Assembly (NCBI GenBank): GCA_937884235.1
Contig: CALGBT010000477.1
Coordinates: forward strand, 1 to 10,999
Source: an uncultured Pseudomonadota bacterium
GTDB lineage: Bacteria; Myxococcota_A; UBA9042; CAIXZC01
Length of the DNA: 10,999 bases
Reading direction: 5' to 3'
Shown here: piece after piece, positions 1-6,579 of the stretch
How positions within the stretch are numbered: the first letter of the stretch is position 1
How the letters are laid out: every line of letters starts with the position of its first letter
Made by a program: the position numbers and the translations under genes
Notes under the pieces: model-generated
Told to the model about the DNA's origin: nothing
Seen by the model: only the letters and a program-made list of their open reading frames with translations
Database searches by the model: none

Positions 1-1
1 G

Positions 2-367
2 CCCGACATCGCAGCCGGCTTCGGCATGGCCTATCGCATTGCCTGGCATGAGCCCTTCCCCGCCACCATTAATGCTCCCGAGGTGGTGGAAGCTGTGTCC
101 GACGCCGCCCGCTCTCTGGGACTCCAGGTAGTAGAGCCTGCTGGTCCCATGCCCTGGTCCGAGGATTTCGGCCACTTCACCCGCCATCTGCCGTCCGCGT
201 TGCTAGGCTTGGGCGCTGGGCGACGCTGGGCGCCACTCCATTCGGTGGAATATGATTTCCCCGATGCGTTGCTTCCGGTGGGCATCAACCTGCTGGCCGA
301 CACTCTGGGCCGCCTCCAGGGACCCCAGTCTTCTTCAGACCCAAAGGAGGCGTCTGCCAGTGCGTGA
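2..367 (+). CDS. M20D-family amidohydrolase/peptidase, C-terminal part (5' end outside window)
   Basis: This is the 3' end of a zinc-dependent amidohydrolase of peptidase family M20D, which holds N-acyl amino acid, hippurate, indole-acetyl amino acid and N-acetyl-diaminopimelate deacylases. The reading frame is open from base 2, so the start lies upstream. The visible part is the end of the catalytic domain. A WSEDF motif (Glu codon 161-163) matches the family's conserved EDF. It is followed by a LGLGAG stretch and then PLHSVEYDF, in which His (codon 239-241) is the usual C-terminal metal ligand of M20 enzymes. A final helix (VGINLLADTL) and a short polar tail end at TGA 365-367. The stop overlaps the racemase start at 360 by 8 nt, which suggests translational coupling. 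The substrate cannot be told from this fragment. The family call is firm, the specificity is not. Confidence 0.85.
   Translation, partial: PDIAAGFGMAYRIAWHEPFPATINAPEVVEAVSDAARSLGLQVVEPAGPMPWSEDFGHFTRHLPSALLGLGAGRRWAPLHSVEYDFPDALLPVGINLLADTLGRLQGPQSSSDPKEASASA
343..350 (+). promoter_or_regulatory. Shine-Dalgarno site fixing the racemase start
   Basis: AAAGGAGG lies 9 nt before GTG 360, inside the end of the upstream amidohydrolase gene. It supports GTG 360 over the earlier in-frame ATG at 252, because the residues between 252 and 360 have no racemase similarity and overlap the amidohydrolase. Confidence 0.8.
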
Positions 368-1526
368 ACCTTCCGTTATTGAGCTGAGTCGTTCGGCCCT
401 GCGCCAGAATCTCGCCTACCTGCGCCAGCAGATCGGTGCCCGTCCCCTGCTCTCGGCCATTATCAAGGGCAACGCCTACGGCCATGGAATTGATGTCTGG
501 GTGCCACTGGCTGAGAAGTGCGGAGTCCACCATTTCGGTGTGTTCAGCGCCGATGAGGCCGAACGCGCGTTGAAGGTGGCGCAGCCCCAATCACACATCA
601 TGATCATGGGCTATCTGCCCGACGATGAAGTGGCCTGGGCGGTTGACCGTGGCTGCTCCTTTTTTGTCTTCGACGCCGGTCGTCTCAAAGCTGCGGTGGG
701 TGCGGCTGACAAGTTGCGTCGCCCCGCCCGGGTTCACCTGGAGGTGGAGACGGGCTTGCACCGCACAGGCTTCGATGAGACGGCCCTGGAAGAGGCAGTG
801 GACGCTCTCAAGGAGGCCGGCGACCGAATCCAGCTCGATGGCCTTTGCACTCACCTGGCTGGTGCCGAAAGCAGCGCCAACTACCTGCGCATTCAGCATC
901 AGCTCGAAGCCTTCAATCAAATCACTGAATACCTGCACAACCACGGACTCGACCCGCGCTGGCGCCACGCCGCGTGCTCTGCCGCCACGCTTTCCCACCC
1001 CAACACTGTCATGGACATGGCGCGGGTCGGTATTGCCCACTACGGCTTCTGGCCCAGCGATGAGACGCGCATGCATGTGTGGGGCAAGAACGCGTTGTCC
1101 CTCGGTTCCGTGCAGCAGGACCCATTGCGCCGCGTCCTCCGTTGGCGCAGCTCAGTCATGGACCTGAAGGATGTGCCCCCAGGTGAATACGTTGGCTACG
1201 GCCACGCGTTCATGGCCAGTCGGAAGCAGCGGCTTGCTGCTGTACCGGTGGGCTACTACCACGGTTTCGCCCGCGATCTCTCCAATCTCGGCCACGTCCT
1301 CGTACAAGGCCGCAGAGCGCCGGTGGCCGGGGTGGTGAACATGAACATGATGATGGTGGACGTCACCGATATCCCCAGCGTCCGACGTGGGGATGAAGTC
1401 GTTATCATAGGCAAGCAGCGGCGCAGTCAGATCTCAGTGAGCTCGTTTGGCGATCTGACCCGCGATCTTACCTACGAAGTCCTCGTTCGCCTCCCAGCAG
1501 ACATTCCACGGATCGTCGTGGGCTGA
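360..1526 (+). CDS. alr: Alanine racemase-fold PLP enzyme with altered active site
   Basis: A fold-type III PLP amino acid racemase of 388 residues, the normal Alr length. It starts at GTG 360 behind a strong ribosome binding site. The N-terminal TIM barrel carries the PLP lysine K36 in IIKGNAYGHG. R222 in MARVGIAHYG matches the Arg that contacts the pyridine nitrogen, and S207 matches a phosphate-binding Ser. The C-terminal beta domain carries Y280 in VGYGH, the opposite catalytic base, and Y372 in LTYEVL, another phosphate contact. Several usually conserved positions differ. E128 replaces the lysine that is carbamylated in Geobacillus Alr (VETGLHR instead of KxDTGMGR). C206 replaces the Asn of HAANSAA. 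N327-M328-N329 replaces the usual C-M-D. Both catalytic bases are present, so it is probably an active racemase, but the preferred amino acid may not be alanine. It is coupled to the M20D gene. The family call is firm, the substrate is uncertain. Confidence 0.88.
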   Translation: MREPSVIELSRSALRQNLAYLRQQIGARPLLSAIIKGNAYGHGIDVWVPLAEKCGVHHFGVFSADEAERALKVAQPQSHIMIMGYLPDDEVAWAVDRGCSFFVFDAGRLKAAVGAADKLRRPARVHLEVETGLHRTGFDETALEEAVDALKEAGDRIQLDGLCTHLAGAESSANYLRIQHQLEAFNQITEYLHNHGLDPRWRHAACSAATLSHPNTVMDMARVGIAHYGFWPSDETRMHVWGKNALSLGSVQQDPLRRVLRWRSSVMDLKDVPPGEYVGYGHAFMASRKQRLAAVPVGYYHGFARDLSNLGHVLVQGRRAPVAGVVNMNMMMVDVTDIPSVRRGDEVVIIGKQRRSQISVSSFGDLTRDLTYEVLVRLPADIPRIVVG

Positions 1527-1548
1527 TGCAGGCAGCTGTCCTAGTTAC

Positions 1549-2013
1549 CTACCAGACCCCGTGGGAGAGCGTGGTGCTCGCCCCCGGACTGCCGAGGATC
1601 TCCACTATGCGGTAGGGCATCACGTTGGAATCGACTTTGTAGAGGACAAAGACGTCGCGATTAGCGTAAGAGAGCACTCCGCGAATTCCGATTAGTGACT
1701 CCGATGAGAAGAGGTTGGCCTCATGCTCATAGGTGGTCTGCTCCCACCCAGAGAGACTTCCATATTCCGCCGCGTGGGCGGCGTGGGCGGACACGAACTC
1801 CACTCGAGTCGTGGTCTCCTGAAAACTCGCCGCCAGACAGGAGTCGTAGGCCTCTGAGTACTGTCCGCTCTCGAGCAGCCCCACGTAGCGCGTGATAACA
1901 TCGTTGGAGATAGCCTCCGCCTGTGCGGTGACGGCCTTCATGCTGGAGAAGATAAAGACGATGAGGGCAACCACCGCACCCACCACTGCAACCACAATAA
2001 GAATCCTCTTCAC
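1549..2013 (-). CDS. Small membrane-anchored protein, possible NTF2-like extracytoplasmic domain
   Basis: I do not recognise this gene with confidence. The start chosen is GTG 2013-2011, with GGAGG at 2024-2020 six nt upstream. The frame stays open to 2643, but that extension is antisense to the lipoprotein gene and is rejected. The 154-residue product has a short basic start (MKRI) and one transmembrane helix at about residues 4-23. The rest is a soluble domain, probably extracytoplasmic. Its pattern (TRYVGLLESGQYSEAY, then a mixed alpha/beta region ending in YRIVEILGSP) resembles small NTF2-like families such as DUF4019 or DUF4864. That resemblance is by eye only. The gene is convergent with alr, with 22 nt between the stops, and divergent from the lipoprotein gene. 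Confidence 0.65.
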   Translation of the reverse strand: MKRILIVVAVVGAVVALIVFIFSSMKAVTAQAEAISNDVITRYVGLLESGQYSEAYDSCLAASFQETTTRVEFVSAHAAHAAEYGSLSGWEQTTYEHEANLFSSESLIGIRGVLSYANRDVFVLYKVDSNVMPYRIVEILGSPGASTTLSHGVW

Positions 2014-2039
2014 TACCGGCCTCCATTTCCCAAACTCGG

Positions 2040-2077
2040 AGACGGAGCAGGGGGCAACCCTTGCCTCTCTCCCGTCT
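2040..2077 (+). repeat. Imperfect inverted repeat forming a GNRA-capped hairpin
   Basis: On the plus strand, bases 2047-2053 pair with 2058-2064 (7 bp including one G-U) around the tetraloop GCAA (2054-2057), which fits the GNRA pattern. An outer 6-bp arm pairs 2040-2045 with 2072-2077 across an asymmetric internal loop. Four Ts follow at 2082-2085. The G-U pair would be an A-C mismatch on the minus strand, so the structure favours plus-strand RNA. It could be a leader element of the lipoprotein gene or a weak terminator-like hairpin. Confidence 0.4.
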
Positions 2078-2166
2078 TGAGTTTTGCCATCATCGTTCTT
2101 CAGTATGCTGGCAGTCAAGGCTCTTGGAACCCGCGGGGTGGGGTGGCGCTGAGACGCCCTCCTCCA

Positions 2167-2196
2167 TTGCGCTTTTCCCTCCTCGCGTGGTAATCT
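2167..2196 (+). promoter_or_regulatory. Candidate sigma-70-type promoter for the lipoprotein gene
   Basis: TTGCGC (2167-2172) and TAATCT (2191-2196) are separated by 18 nt and lie about 40 nt before the start codon at 2234. The boxes are imperfect and chance occurrence is possible. Confidence 0.3.
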
Positions 2197-2233
2197 TGCC
2201 TCTGGCTGTGAGCCGCTAGGAGAGAGGAATTCT

Positions 2234-5200
2234 ATGAGTAGATATGCGTTTCTGGGCTTGCTGTTGGTGCTGACCGCGAATTGTGGTGGCGCTGGGCAGA
2301 CCGTTGGTAAGGCTGACGTCCCGCCGGAGCAGTTGGGGCGGAGTGACGATGCTGTGGAAGAGATTGCCGCTGAACTCGACCAGTCGGCAGAACCGGATCT
2401 GCCCGTGGTCTTCGACATCTTCGGCGATATTACGCCAGAGACGGTGGAGCCACTCTGCTCCCCGGGCGAGGGGTGCTTCCTTGATCCTTGCGGCGAGAAC
2501 TCAGACTGCCAGTCAGGGTGGTGCGTGCAGCATCTGGGCGAGAAGGTCTGCACCGTGGCCTGCCAGGAGGAGTGTCCTCCCGGCTGGACTTGCCAGCAGG
2601 TGGCGGGAACCGACCCGGATCTGGTCTTTGTCTGTGTCTCCAACTACGCCAACCTCTGCCGCCCCTGCGCCACCAGCGCCGATTGCACAAGCATTGATGG
2701 GGCCGATGATGCCTGTCTCGACTATGGCGCTGAGGGGGCGTTTTGCGGCGGCCAATGCGCCGGCGACGGGGAGTGCCCGTGGGGCTTCTCCTGCCAGGAG
2801 ACTACCTCTGTTTCGGGGGCCGTGCTGCAGCAGTGCGTCAACGACACGGGGGTCTGTCCCTGCACCGGCACTTCTGTCGCACTTGGGCTGGGGACGCCGT
2901 GCAGCAGCGGCAACGAATTTGGCACCTGCGTCGGCCAGAGGACCTGCTTAGAGGGCGGCCTGTCAGCCTGTGATGCCCCCGTCCCGACCCCGGAAACCTG
3001 CGATGGTCTGGACAATAACTGCGACGGCGATATCGATGAGCCCGATCTCGTGGACGGTGACTTCGTCAACCTCTGTCACGATGGCAACGAATGCACCAAG
3101 GACAAATGCAGTGGCGTAGAGGGTTGCCTCAACGAAGTCGACGATTCGCAGGACTGCAGTGACGGCAATCCGTGTACCGTGGCCGACCACTGCAGCGCGG
3201 GGGCCTGCGCCGGCGACCCGGTCATTTGTGACGACAAGAATCCTTGTACCGAGAATCTCTGCACGGAAAACGGGGGCTGTGAGTATTCGCCGACCTTTGG
3301 TCCTTGCGATGACGGCAACCCTTGTACCGTGGGCGACCAGTGCCAGGAGGGAACCTGTGCCGGCACCGATGTCGCCTGCGACTGCCTGGAAGATGCTGAC
3401 TGTGCGGAGTTGGAAGACGGGGATGTCTGCAACGGCACATTGCACTGCGATGTGTCGCAACTCCCCCACCTATGCAAAGTCATTGCCGAGAGCGCGATCA
3501 TCTGCCCGGAGCCGTCCGGTCCCGATGCTCCCTGCCTGGGAGCGAGTTGTGACCCTGGCAGCGGGGTCTGTTCTTTCCAACCGATCCACAGTGGCTGGGC
3601 CTGCGATGACGATGACCCGTGCACCGTCGGTGACAGCTGTGCGGCAGGCAGTTGCGCCTCCGGGCAACCCGCCAACTGCAACGATGGCAACCCCTGCACC
3701 GATGATAGCTGCGAGCAGGGAATGGGCTGCCTCCACGTTGCCAACGACCAGGGATGCGACGACGGGGACGATTGCACTGTCAATGACCTCTGCATGGACG
3801 GCGACTGCACCTCCGGCGAGGCGATGACCTGTGATGATGGCAATGTCTGTACTGATGATCAGTGCTCTGGCGAGGCCGGCTGTCTGCATGTGCCCAACAG
3901 CGCAGCCTGCGACGACCTCAACGCCTGTACCACGGGCGATGGTTGCGCCGCTGGCAAGTGTATCTTCTCCGGCAGCCTTGAATGCGATGATGACAACCCC
4001 TGCACCACCGATTCCTGCAACCCCGCAACCGGCTGCACCTTCACCATGAACAGCGCCCCCTGCGACGATGGCGACCTCTGCACCACTGGTGACCATTGCC
4101 AGGTAGGAGCCTGCATCGGGGCCGGGATGCTCGTTTGCAATGACGGCAACGACTGCACCGACGATCTCTGCGAGGCGGAGGTTGGGTGTCAGTTTGTCCC
4201 CAACGCCGATTCCTGTGCGCTGGGGAGCAAGTGCACGGTGGATGATTACTGCCAGGGAGGCGTGTGCCATCCGGGTGAGCCGGTGGTCTGCGACGATGAG
4301 AACCCTTGCACCGTTGACCTCTGCAAACCGGCTTCGGGCTGCGCTTCGACCCCCACCAGCGGGCCTTGCGAAGATGGTGACATGTGCACTATCTCAGACC
4401 TCTGCTTGAACGGCGGATGCCAGCCCGGCGAGCCGCGCAACTGCAACGACGGCAACCTCTGCACCGACGATTCGTGCGACCCGCAGGTGGGTTGCCTGCA
4501 TGCTCCCAACCAGGCCCCCTGCGATGACGGTGACCCCTGCACGCAGACCGATACGTGCGGCGGGGGCGGGTGCGTGGGCGGCAATCCGCTAAGCTGTAGT
4601 GACGGGATCTTCTGCAACGGTGCCGAAGTGTGCAAGTCTGGCTTCGGCTGCGAAACGGGGCAGCCACCCAACACCAACGACGGGGTCCAGTGCACCTTCG
4701 ACTACTGTGACGAGGATGCCGACGTGGTGGTCCACGAAGCACAGCATGCCCAGTGCAATACCGGCGGGCTCTGCAAAAACGATTACTGCGACTTGCAAGT
4801 CGGCTGTGTCTCAGAGGTTATGGCCGATTGCTGCGGCAATGCTATCAAAGAGGCCGGCGAAGAGTGCGATGAGGGCCCCGCCAATGCCAACGTGCCCGAT
4901 ACCTGCCGCACCAACTGTCACCTGCCAACCTGTCCCGACGGCATCGTCGATGGCGGCGAGGAGTGTGACGACGGCAACCAGGTTGATACCGATACCTGCA
5001 AGAACAACTGCAAGCACCAGGACCTGATAGAGCACTTCGACGGCTTCACCAAGTTCTACAACGCCCACCCTGTCAACGTACACAGCGTGCAGCGGGCCAT
5101 CGAAGCCTGTGAACACTACTGGGGCAAACCTTGCTCCGCCAAAGGATGCGGCGGCGCCCAGTACGTCATCGGCAATCACGATACCAACTGCAACAACAGC

Positions 5201-5320
5201 GCCACTCAGCGCATCTGGTACTTTGGCACCGAGAGTTGCGGCTACACCTGCGACAACCAGGACTACGCCGGTTGGACCATCCATCCCCCGAACTTCGGCG
5301 GCAAGCTGCCGTGGAAGTAA
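2234..5320 (+). CDS. Giant cysteine-rich surface lipoprotein with MopE-like, CTDC and Myxococcus Cys-rich repeats
   Basis: A 1028-residue predicted lipoprotein, started at ATG 2234 behind AGAGAGGA. The signal peptide has the lipobox LTAN-C17; Asn at -1 is unusual. By my count it has about 130 cysteines (about 13%), with many Asp, Gly and Asn. Order of parts: acidic linker (18-74); N-terminal Cys-rich region (75-248); a MopE-type putative metal-binding motif, ETCDGLDNNCDGDIDE (254-269); Dictyostelium-type CTDC repeats of the form CDDGNPCTxDxC...GC...CDDGDxCTxxDxC (281-381 and 457-787), broken by a divergent insert (382-456); a transitional region (788-866); two Myxococcus-type CGN...EECDDGN...C units (867-926); and a C-terminal domain of about 100 residues (927-1028) I cannot assign. 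Such proteins in Myxococcota and relatives are taken to be disulfide-stabilised, probably calcium-binding surface proteins. No enzymatic motif is seen, so the role is unknown. Confidence 0.85.
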   Translation: MSRYAFLGLLLVLTANCGGAGQTVGKADVPPEQLGRSDDAVEEIAAELDQSAEPDLPVVFDIFGDITPETVEPLCSPGEGCFLDPCGENSDCQSGWCVQHLGEKVCTVACQEECPPGWTCQQVAGTDPDLVFVCVSNYANLCRPCATSADCTSIDGADDACLDYGAEGAFCGGQCAGDGECPWGFSCQETTSVSGAVLQQCVNDTGVCPCTGTSVALGLGTPCSSGNEFGTCVGQRTCLEGGLSACDAPVPTPETCDGLDNNCDGDIDEPDLVDGDFVNLCHDGNECTKDKCSGVEGCLNEVDDSQDCSDGNPCTVADHCSAGACAGDPVICDDKNPCTENLCTENGGCEYSPTFGPCDDGNPCTVGDQCQEGTCAGTDVACDCLEDADCAELEDGDVCNGTLHCDVSQLPHLCKVIAESAIICPEPSGPDAPCLGASCDPGSGVCSFQPIHSGWACDDDDPCTVGDSCAAGSCASGQPANCNDGNPCTDDSCEQGMGCLHVANDQGCDDGDDCTVNDLCMDGDCTSGEAMTCDDGNVCTDDQCSGEAGCLHVPNSAACDDLNACTTGDGCAAGKCIFSGSLECDDDNPCTTDSCNPATGCTFTMNSAPCDDGDLCTTGDHCQVGACIGAGMLVCNDGNDCTDDLCEAEVGCQFVPNADSCALGSKCTVDDYCQGGVCHPGEPVVCDDENPCTVDLCKPASGCASTPTSGPCEDGDMCTISDLCLNGGCQPGEPRNCNDGNLCTDDSCDPQVGCLHAPNQAPCDDGDPCTQTDTCGGGGCVGGNPLSCSDGIFCNGAEVCKSGFGCETGQPPNTNDGVQCTFDYCDEDADVVVHEAQHAQCNTGGLCKNDYCDLQVGCVSEVMADCCGNAIKEAGEECDEGPANANVPDTCRTNCHLPTCPDGIVDGGEECDDGNQVDTDTCKNNCKHQDLIEHFDGFTKFYNAHPVNVHSVQRAIEACEHYWGKPCSAKGCGGAQYVIGNHDTNCNNSATQRIWYFGTESCGYTCDNQDYAGWTIHPPNFGGKLPWK
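3677..4594 (+). repeat. Six tandem coding repeats of 153 nt (51 residues)
   Basis: Within the lipoprotein, residues 482-787 divide into six consecutive units of exactly 51 residues, starting at C482, C533, C584, C635, C686 and C737. Each unit has two halves: C-N/D-D-G-N-x-C-T-D-x-C...GC and then C-D-D-G-D-x-C-T...C...G-x-C. The two units at 281-381 have nearly the same length (51 and 50), and a half unit lies at 457-481. Sequence outside the Cys/Asp/Gly framework has diverged, so this is old duplication held by structure and not a recent expansion. Confidence 0.85.
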
Positions 5321-5391
5321 GGGAGCTATGGACAAGTGTGGTTGATGCCAGCACAATGGAGCCCGTCTGAATTTGTGGGGTGAGTATGCAG

Positions 5392-5406
5392 CAGGAGAGT
5401 CTCCTG
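5392..5406 (+). promoter_or_regulatory. Ribosome binding site inside a perfect inverted repeat, before the sulfotransferase start
   Basis: CAGGAGA-G-TCTCCTG is a 7-bp perfect inverted repeat with a 1-nt centre, ending directly before ATG 5407. Its left arm is the AGGAG Shine-Dalgarno sequence, 9 nt before the ATG. In RNA, AGGAG could pair with CTCCT across a 3-nt loop and hide the site. As DNA it could be an operator half-site pair. Confidence 0.45.
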
Positions 5407-6579
5407 ATGCGGCTGCTGGCAACCATGCGGCAGAGCGACAAGGAGTGGCAGAGTCCGAGCATCTGGTATGGGGCAACGCTGCCCGGCTGGATAAGTCTGT
5501 TGGCCCGCAACAACTTTGCCGTATCACGGCAACATCTCCCCACCGCGCTGACTGCCACGGGCATGAGCGTCCTTAACTCCGGACTTGGCTTAACCGAGAA
5601 GATTCTCTACGGCGGCCGCGTCAGGAAGGTGCAACTGGAAGACCCGGTGTTTGTCATTGGCCACTGGCGGACGGGCACTACCTTCCTGCATGAGTTGCTG
5701 GCGCTGGACCCCCGCCACACCTTCCCCAATACCTATGAGTGCTTCATTCCCAATCACTTTCTCCTCACCGAGGAGTTTGCGGTCAACAATCTGGGTTTCC
5801 TCTTGCCCAAGCATCGCCCCATGGACAACATGGCGGCCGGTCTTGAGCGACCCTTCGAGGACGAATTCGCGCTCATGAACATGGGGCTCCCGAGTCCCTA
5901 TCTGCACCTGGCGTTCCCGGGGCGCAACGAGCACGCCGACTACGTCGACCTCGACAACCTCTCCGAGTGGGAGCTGCGGCGCTGGAAGCGGGTTCTGCTG
6001 CGATTCATGCGGCGGGTAGCCTACTTGCGGCCCGGGCGTTTGATCCTGAAGACGCCTGCCCATTCCTGTCGCATCGAGCCGCTCCTCGAACTCTTTCCCA
6101 ATGCCCGGTTCATTCACACGGTGCGCAATCCCTTCGATGTCTTCCCCTCAATGCTCAATCTCTGGCGGAAGGTCTGCGCCCTCTTTACCCTGGAGGAGCT
6201 GCAATTCGAGGGGCTTGAGGAGTTTGTCTTCGATCTCGGCGATACCCTCTACAAGAAGCTCGAAGAGACCCGCCATCTCATCCCCGCAGGGAACTTCATG
6301 GAAGTACGGTACGAAGAGTTGACCGCCAACCCCGTGTCGGTGCTCAAAGAGGTCTATGGGAGAATGCGGTTGGGTGATTTTGAGGTGGCGCGGCCAAAGG
6401 TCGAGGCGCATGTCGCTGGCCTGACGGGCTACCGCCGCAATCGCTTCGAGATGTCCGCCGAGATGCAGGTGCGAGTACGTGAGCGGTGGGGCTGGATTAT
6501 GGACCGTTACAACTATCAGAAGGATGCCTGGGAACCACATGATGACGAGGTGACGTTTGAGTGGTTGCCAGATGATTGA
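5407..6579 (+). CDS. PAPS-dependent sulfotransferase (Sulfotransfer_3-like)
   Basis: A cytosolic-type sulfotransferase that should move the sulfuryl group from PAPS to a hydroxyl or amine of an unidentified acceptor. At 390 residues it is typical of the Sulfotransfer_3 family. The 5'-phosphosulfate loop is VFVIGHWRTGTTF (residues 81-93, R88-T92). A KTPAH motif lies at 215-219. The 3'-phosphate site is HTVRNPFDVFPS, with R240 and S248 as the expected contacts. A VRYEEL motif follows further on. No signal peptide or membrane helix is evident. ATG 5407 is chosen because AGGAG lies 9 nt before it; GTG 5380 and ATG 5386 are in frame but lack a well-spaced site. The gene overlaps the APS-kinase fusion by 8 nt, which fits local PAPS supply. 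The family is clear; the acceptor cannot be predicted. Confidence 0.88.
   Translation: MRLLATMRQSDKEWQSPSIWYGATLPGWISLLARNNFAVSRQHLPTALTATGMSVLNSGLGLTEKILYGGRVRKVQLEDPVFVIGHWRTGTTFLHELLALDPRHTFPNTYECFIPNHFLLTEEFAVNNLGFLLPKHRPMDNMAAGLERPFEDEFALMNMGLPSPYLHLAFPGRNEHADYVDLDNLSEWELRRWKRVLLRFMRRVAYLRPGRLILKTPAHSCRIEPLLELFPNARFIHTVRNPFDVFPSMLNLWRKVCALFTLEELQFEGLEEFVFDLGDTLYKKLEETRHLIPAGNFMEVRYEELTANPVSVLKEVYGRMRLGDFEVARPKVEAHVAGLTGYRRNRFEMSAEMQVRVRERWGWIMDRYNYQKDAWEPHDDEVTFEWLPDD

Larger units (their letters stand above)
2014..2233. promoter_or_regulatory. Divergent intergenic region between small protein and lipoprotein genes
   Basis: This 220-nt stretch separates two divergent genes and must hold promoters for both. 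On the minus strand a TTGACT at 2118-2113 is a fair -35 box, but no good -10 follows at the usual spacing; GATGAT lies 18 nt downstream. A plus-strand promoter candidate and a hairpin are listed separately. Two short 4-bp inverted repeats (GGCG/CGCC at 2145-2158, GGCT/AGCC at 2204-2214) are too small to interpret. Confidence 0.4.

Noticed and set aside
252..359. N-terminal extension of the racemase from ATG 252
   Set aside because: It overlaps the amidohydrolase in another frame, shows no Alr similarity, and a strong ribosome binding site precedes GTG 360.
1527..1548. Terminators between the convergent gene pairs (1527-1548 and 8141-8167)
   Set aside because: Neither short gap holds a stem followed by a T-run; any termination there is not visible by eye.
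2014..2643. Upstream extension of the small minus-strand protein to an ATG at 2643
   Set aside because: The extension runs antisense through the signal peptide region of the lipoprotein gene, has low-complexity shadow composition, and GTG 2013 has a good ribosome binding site and a clean membrane helix.
3076..4270. Long minus-strand open frames of about 255 and 266 codons across the repeat region
   Set aside because: They are shadows produced by the biased codons of the Cys/Asp/Gly repeats; their translations are low-complexity and match no family pattern.
3677..4594. The 153-nt periodicity as a CRISPR array or satellite repeat
   Set aside because: The units are coding, lack identical short repeats with unique spacers, and conserve amino acids more than bases.
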